Source: Ptiloglossa arizonensis
Lineage: Eukaryota; Arthropoda; Insecta; Hymenoptera; Colletidae
Length of the DNA stretch: 64,000 nt
Direction of reading: 5' to 3'
Assembly (NCBI RefSeq): GCF_051014685.1
Contig: NC_135058.1
Span: 4,130,811 to 4,194,810 of the forward strand
Position numbers and translations under genes: made by a program. Below are positions 60,396 through 64,000 of the stretch, piece by piece (position 1 is the first letter of the stretch; every line of letters starts with the position of its first letter). The notes under the pieces are model-generated. The model was not told the origin of the DNA. It was given only the letters and a program-made list of their open reading frames with translations, and ran no database searches.

Positions 60396-61650
60396 CCGTA
60401 AACTCCGGGCAAAACGTTTCGTCGCTGTAAAAACCGGGAAATTGTCCCCCCTTAACCTAATTTGTCCCGTAAACGAGTGACCAGTTAGCCTCGAAACGGG
60501 CACATTCTTTGAAACGGTCCCGGCTGGCCAAATTTCAACCGCGACTCATTAAAAAAGCGCGTTCCCACATCTGGTCCTGTCCCGCCGAGCGTGAACCGAG
60601 TTTATGAAATCACAGGCGATGACAAATTGCTGGAACGAAGTTCTTCCGAGTGCTCTTGCCGGAAAGTGAAACGTGGAAGTGGCAGCGGCTTCCGGTGCCA
60701 AAATGGAAGAATACCGGCTGGACGGCATCCAGACGTCTGTAAACGATTATTTAGAAAAACCAACGGACCGTTTAGTATACCGTCGGTTGCCAGTTAAGAA
60801 GATTTGTCGGGGAATTATTGAAAAGTAATAATAATTTTTGCTCCCGTTCTCTCTAACTGCGAGAAATATCCTTGGACGAAGTTCACCGAAGGACGTATTA
60901 TTGAAAAATAATTCCCTCTACTCGATCGCGGTGAATCATCCAGCCGTGCGATCCCAGTGTATAACAGCTGTACTTAACTTTCTCGCGAGCTAAATCTAAT
61001 CGGGCGAAGTTTAAATACACGTCCATAGCAATTAGCGTGTAAAACGCGGGAAAGTTCTCAATAGCCGTGGCGTTAATTCCATGTGCGTGATCCCGGTGCT
61101 CGAGAACAGCTCGTGGAAAGTCATTCGTCGTTTACTGTTTCTCGTTAATTCCTAACCGAACCCCCTCTAATGATACCATAAGGAACAACGAGTAAACTTT
61201 CCATACAACCGGTGAGCCATTTGTCATTTATGGTTCTTCTTTTTCTCTCGATCCACTTCGGAAAAACAAAACAAAAGGAACAGGCCGACTGTGAAACAGC
61301 GGCGAACTAATTTCGTGGATAAAGATAGAAGAGGGAAGTTTAATGTTACGACATTAAACGACATTAACGTTTCGAAGCATCGACGAGACCGAATTAACTT
61401 CTGGAGTCGTTATTGCGGTAAAAATTTACGCAGCACGAGAATATCACGTGCGTTCGTTGACGCGTACGGGATAACCGAAATATTTAGTTTCCACTGTATT
61501 CCGTTTTTACAACAGGGACGTTCCAGACGAACAATACCGATTTTAATCGAGTTGAGTAGGTTCGTAGATTTAGGTATACAATAATCGTGACCGGAATTAC
61601 AGACGCAGATGGTTAGCCAATTATGAATAAAATGAACGTAAAGTTTGGAA
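60396..61650. other. No supported gene
   Basis: Frames 60591-60797 and 61291-61584 (+) start with GTG and have no recognised domain. No array. Confidence 0.4.
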
Positions 61651-63164
61651 AAACTATCGAGTATACTTCAATGGTAGAGCATACCAACTATAGTACAGAG
61701 ACCAGCGTGGAAATGTGAATAAAATTTGTCTTAAAAATAATGAATACTTAAGTATACGTTATGAATATCGTGTATTAAATTATTGTTAATCTTAAATGTT
61801 ACAGTTACTATTGGTAGGGATACTTTACTACTCAAGTATATACGACAGTTTTTTCAATGTTTACACTTTTTTAACCAGCTGGTCTTCTATGGCTGTAATT
61901 TCGGTTACAATTATTGTACATGTAAATCTACGTGCCTATTAAATTTTATTAAAAACTATCGAGTATACTTCAGTGGTAGAGCATACCAACTATAGTATAG
62001 AGACCAGCGTGGAAATGTGAATAAAATTTGTCTTAAAAATAATGAATACTTAAGTATACGTTACGAACATCGTGTATTGAATTATTGTTAATCTTAAATG
62101 TTACAGTTACTATTGGTAGGGATACTTTACTACTCAAGTATATACGACAGTTTTTTCAATGTTTACACTTTTTTAACCAGCTGGTCTTCTATGGCTGTAA
62201 TTTCGGTTACAATTATTGTACATATAAATCTACGTGCCTATTAAATTTTATTAAAAACTATCGAGTATACTTCAGTGGTAGAGCATACCAACTATAGTAC
62301 AGAGACCAGCGTGGAAATGTGAATAAAATTTGTCTTAAAAATAATGAATACTTAAGTATACGTTATGAATATCGTGTATTAAATTATTGTTAATCTTAAA
62401 TGTTACAGTTACTATTGGTAGGGATACTTTACTACTCAAGTATATACGACAGTGTTTTCAATGTTTACACTTTTTTTAACCAGCTGGTCTTCTATAACTG
62501 TAATTTCGGTTACAATTATTGTACATGTAAATCTACGTGCCTATTAAATTTTATTAAAAACTATCGAGTATACTTCAGTGGTAGAGCATACCAACTATAG
62601 TACAGAGACCAGCGTGGAAATGTGAATAAAATTTGTCTTAAAAATAATGAATACTTAAGTATACGTTACGAATATCGTGTATTAAATTATTGTTAATCTT
62701 AAATGTTACAGTTACTATTGGTAGGGATACTTTACTACTCAAGTATATACGACAGTTTTTTCAATGTTTACACTTTTTTAACCAGCTGGTCTTCTATGGC
62801 TGTAATTTCGGTTACAATTATTGTACATGTAAATCTACGTGCCTATTAAATTTTATTAAAAACTATCGAGTATACTTCAGTGGTAGAGCATACCAACTAT
62901 AGTACAGAGACCAGCGTGGAAATGTGAATAAAATTTGTCTTAAAAATAATGAATACTTAAGTATACGTTATGAATATCGTGTATTAAATTATTGTTAATC
63001 TTAAATGTTACAGTTACTATTGGTAGGGATACTTTACTACTCAAGTATATACGACAGTGTTTTCAATGTTTACACTTTTTTTAACCAGCTGGTCTTCTAT
63101 GGCTGTAATTTCGGTTACAATTATTGTACATATAAATCTACGTGCCTATTAAATTTTATTAAAA
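61651..63164 (+). repeat. Five 302-bp tandem units, each with a tRNA-like head (SINE-like satellite)
   Basis: AAACTATCGAGTATACTTCA starts units at 61651, 61953, 62255, 62558 and 62860; spacing is 302 or 303 bp and units differ at only a handful of positions. Each unit opens with a segment containing TTCAGTGGTAGAGCAT, close to the D-arm and A box of a tRNA such as tRNA-Cys. About 35 nt later, TGGAAAT sits where the T loop (TTCAAAT) would be. Stems are mostly lost, so it is not a working tRNA. The rest is AT-rich and ends CCTATTAAATTTTATTAAAA. The array starts at a head and stops at a tail, a whole number of units. The repeated 70-codon frames (TTG start) are incidental. Confidence 0.9.
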
Positions 63165-64000
63165 TCGGTGAGAGTCACTTGTGACGTTCCCCTTGTTAAT
63201 AAAACGCAGCCTTTGGGTCGCAGCATACTCGGCCTTTCAGGGGGTGAATTTATATTCAAATTGCTTCTTGCGAAAGAACAACGTCATTATGCCGCGAACT
63301 TTATTGATATCGTTGCCGGGAAATGTTCCAATTACGCGTTCCTGTGGAAAACTCTCTTCGAAAGAACTGTACATCGACAAATATAAACACTGCGCGGCGC
63401 GAATTACGTTTACGTTGAATTACGGGAGTCGATAATAATCTGACTCGACGAATTTGTTCAGAGAAACGAATCGATTTCAACGACACGAAAATAGGAAAGT
63501 TGTATCGAGATTTCGAAGAAAACAGTGATACATTTTTCGTAAAATATCCCCAAAAAATATTTCTGAAAACTGCAGAACTTTACTACTACTAAAAGCTACG
63601 TTAATTCGCTTAATTTTTCTATACAAATTTTATAGTATTTTTTCGCTAAAAGGTATCCAAACTGTTAATTTACTAAGCATTTTTATTAGTTCAACTACTG
63701 ATTTCTTTTATATGTAGATAATTCTACTTCAAATTCGTGTCGGTCTGTCCTAAACGTAATTCTCGAAGAGATGTCGAAATAGCGGATGAAATTAGTCGTG
63801 TTTTCATTACTACGGTTTAATACTCACCGAGGAGAAACAAAAGAAAAATTATGTTACTTTGTAAAAATTGTACTATCGTTATTTTCAAATGCTTTTATCA
63901 CGCATACGTGGAAATACACACGTGGAGATCAGATACGATAGAACTGGAGGAAATGCCATTACAAGATGTAACCTCGAATATGGCCTCGTTTCCCAACCGG
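63165..64000. other. No confident gene
   Basis: Two plus frames (63168-63386 and 63181-63435) overlap right after the array; the first has a mildly protein-like stretch (LGLSGGEFIFKLLLAKEQRH) but a GTG start and no recognised family. Nothing else supported. Confidence 0.35.

Noticed and set aside
61651..61725. Functional tRNA gene
   Set aside because: The A-box match is good, but the D stem has a mismatch, the anticodon stem does not pair and the T stem is lost. At most it is tRNA-derived.
61783..62902. Repeated 66-70-codon frames, one per 302-bp unit, as a multigene family
   Set aside because: They start at TTG (or an internal ATG in one unit), run over the unit boundary into the tRNA-like head, and are identical only because the DNA is identical.

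Overview
This is a eukaryotic window, most likely from an insect nuclear genome. It has no compact ORFs or operons, is AT-rich (roughly 60% A+T by eye), and CpG-containing words such as TTCGA and CGTTCG are abundant. That CpG abundance together with AT richness is what I would expect from a bee or other hymenopteran. This is an inference; no gene here fixes the species.

I could not recognise any complete protein-coding gene, rRNA or canonical tRNA. The open frames are short, often start without ATG, and frequently overlap on both strands, which is typical of intergenic or long-intron DNA. A few frames look more protein-like and are listed as low-confidence candidates: 20207-20869 (+), 27765-27972 (+), 29936-30328 (+), 40258-40695 (-), 47608-47922 (+), 50042-50728 (+, one internal stop) and 51225-51419 (+).

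What the sequence does support strongly is repeat structure. From left to right: a foldback repeat (2.5 kb), a 292-bp duplication with a perfect hairpin (4.6-5.2 kb), four 107-bp units (7.6-8.0 kb), a T-tract repeat (9.8-10.1 kb), an (AT)n tract (13.1 kb), a large 29-bp minisatellite with higher-order structure (14.4-15.65 kb) and its second array (19.7-20.1 kb), a purine-rich block with 55-bp units (20.9-22.0 kb), a decaying 209-bp array (22.3-23.3 kb), an AT-rich array (24.8-25.0 kb), 152-bp units (28.2-28.7 kb), a 477-bp element with long terminal inverted repeats (29.28-29.76 kb), further duplications (31-37 kb), an 85-bp array (43.2-43.6 kb), an 11-codon repeat (47.1-47.3 kb), and several arrays from 54 to 60 kb. 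Last is a nearly homogeneous array of five 302-bp units (61.65-63.16 kb) whose units begin with a tRNA-like segment.

The two most interesting items are these. First, a dispersed 44-bp module at 14251, 16832 and 19814 is tied to the 29-bp minisatellite, suggesting one composite repeat family that carries or seeds the array. Second, the 302-bp array looks like a tandemly amplified tRNA-derived SINE or a SINE-derived satellite: it starts at the tRNA-like head and ends at the A/T tail of the last unit.
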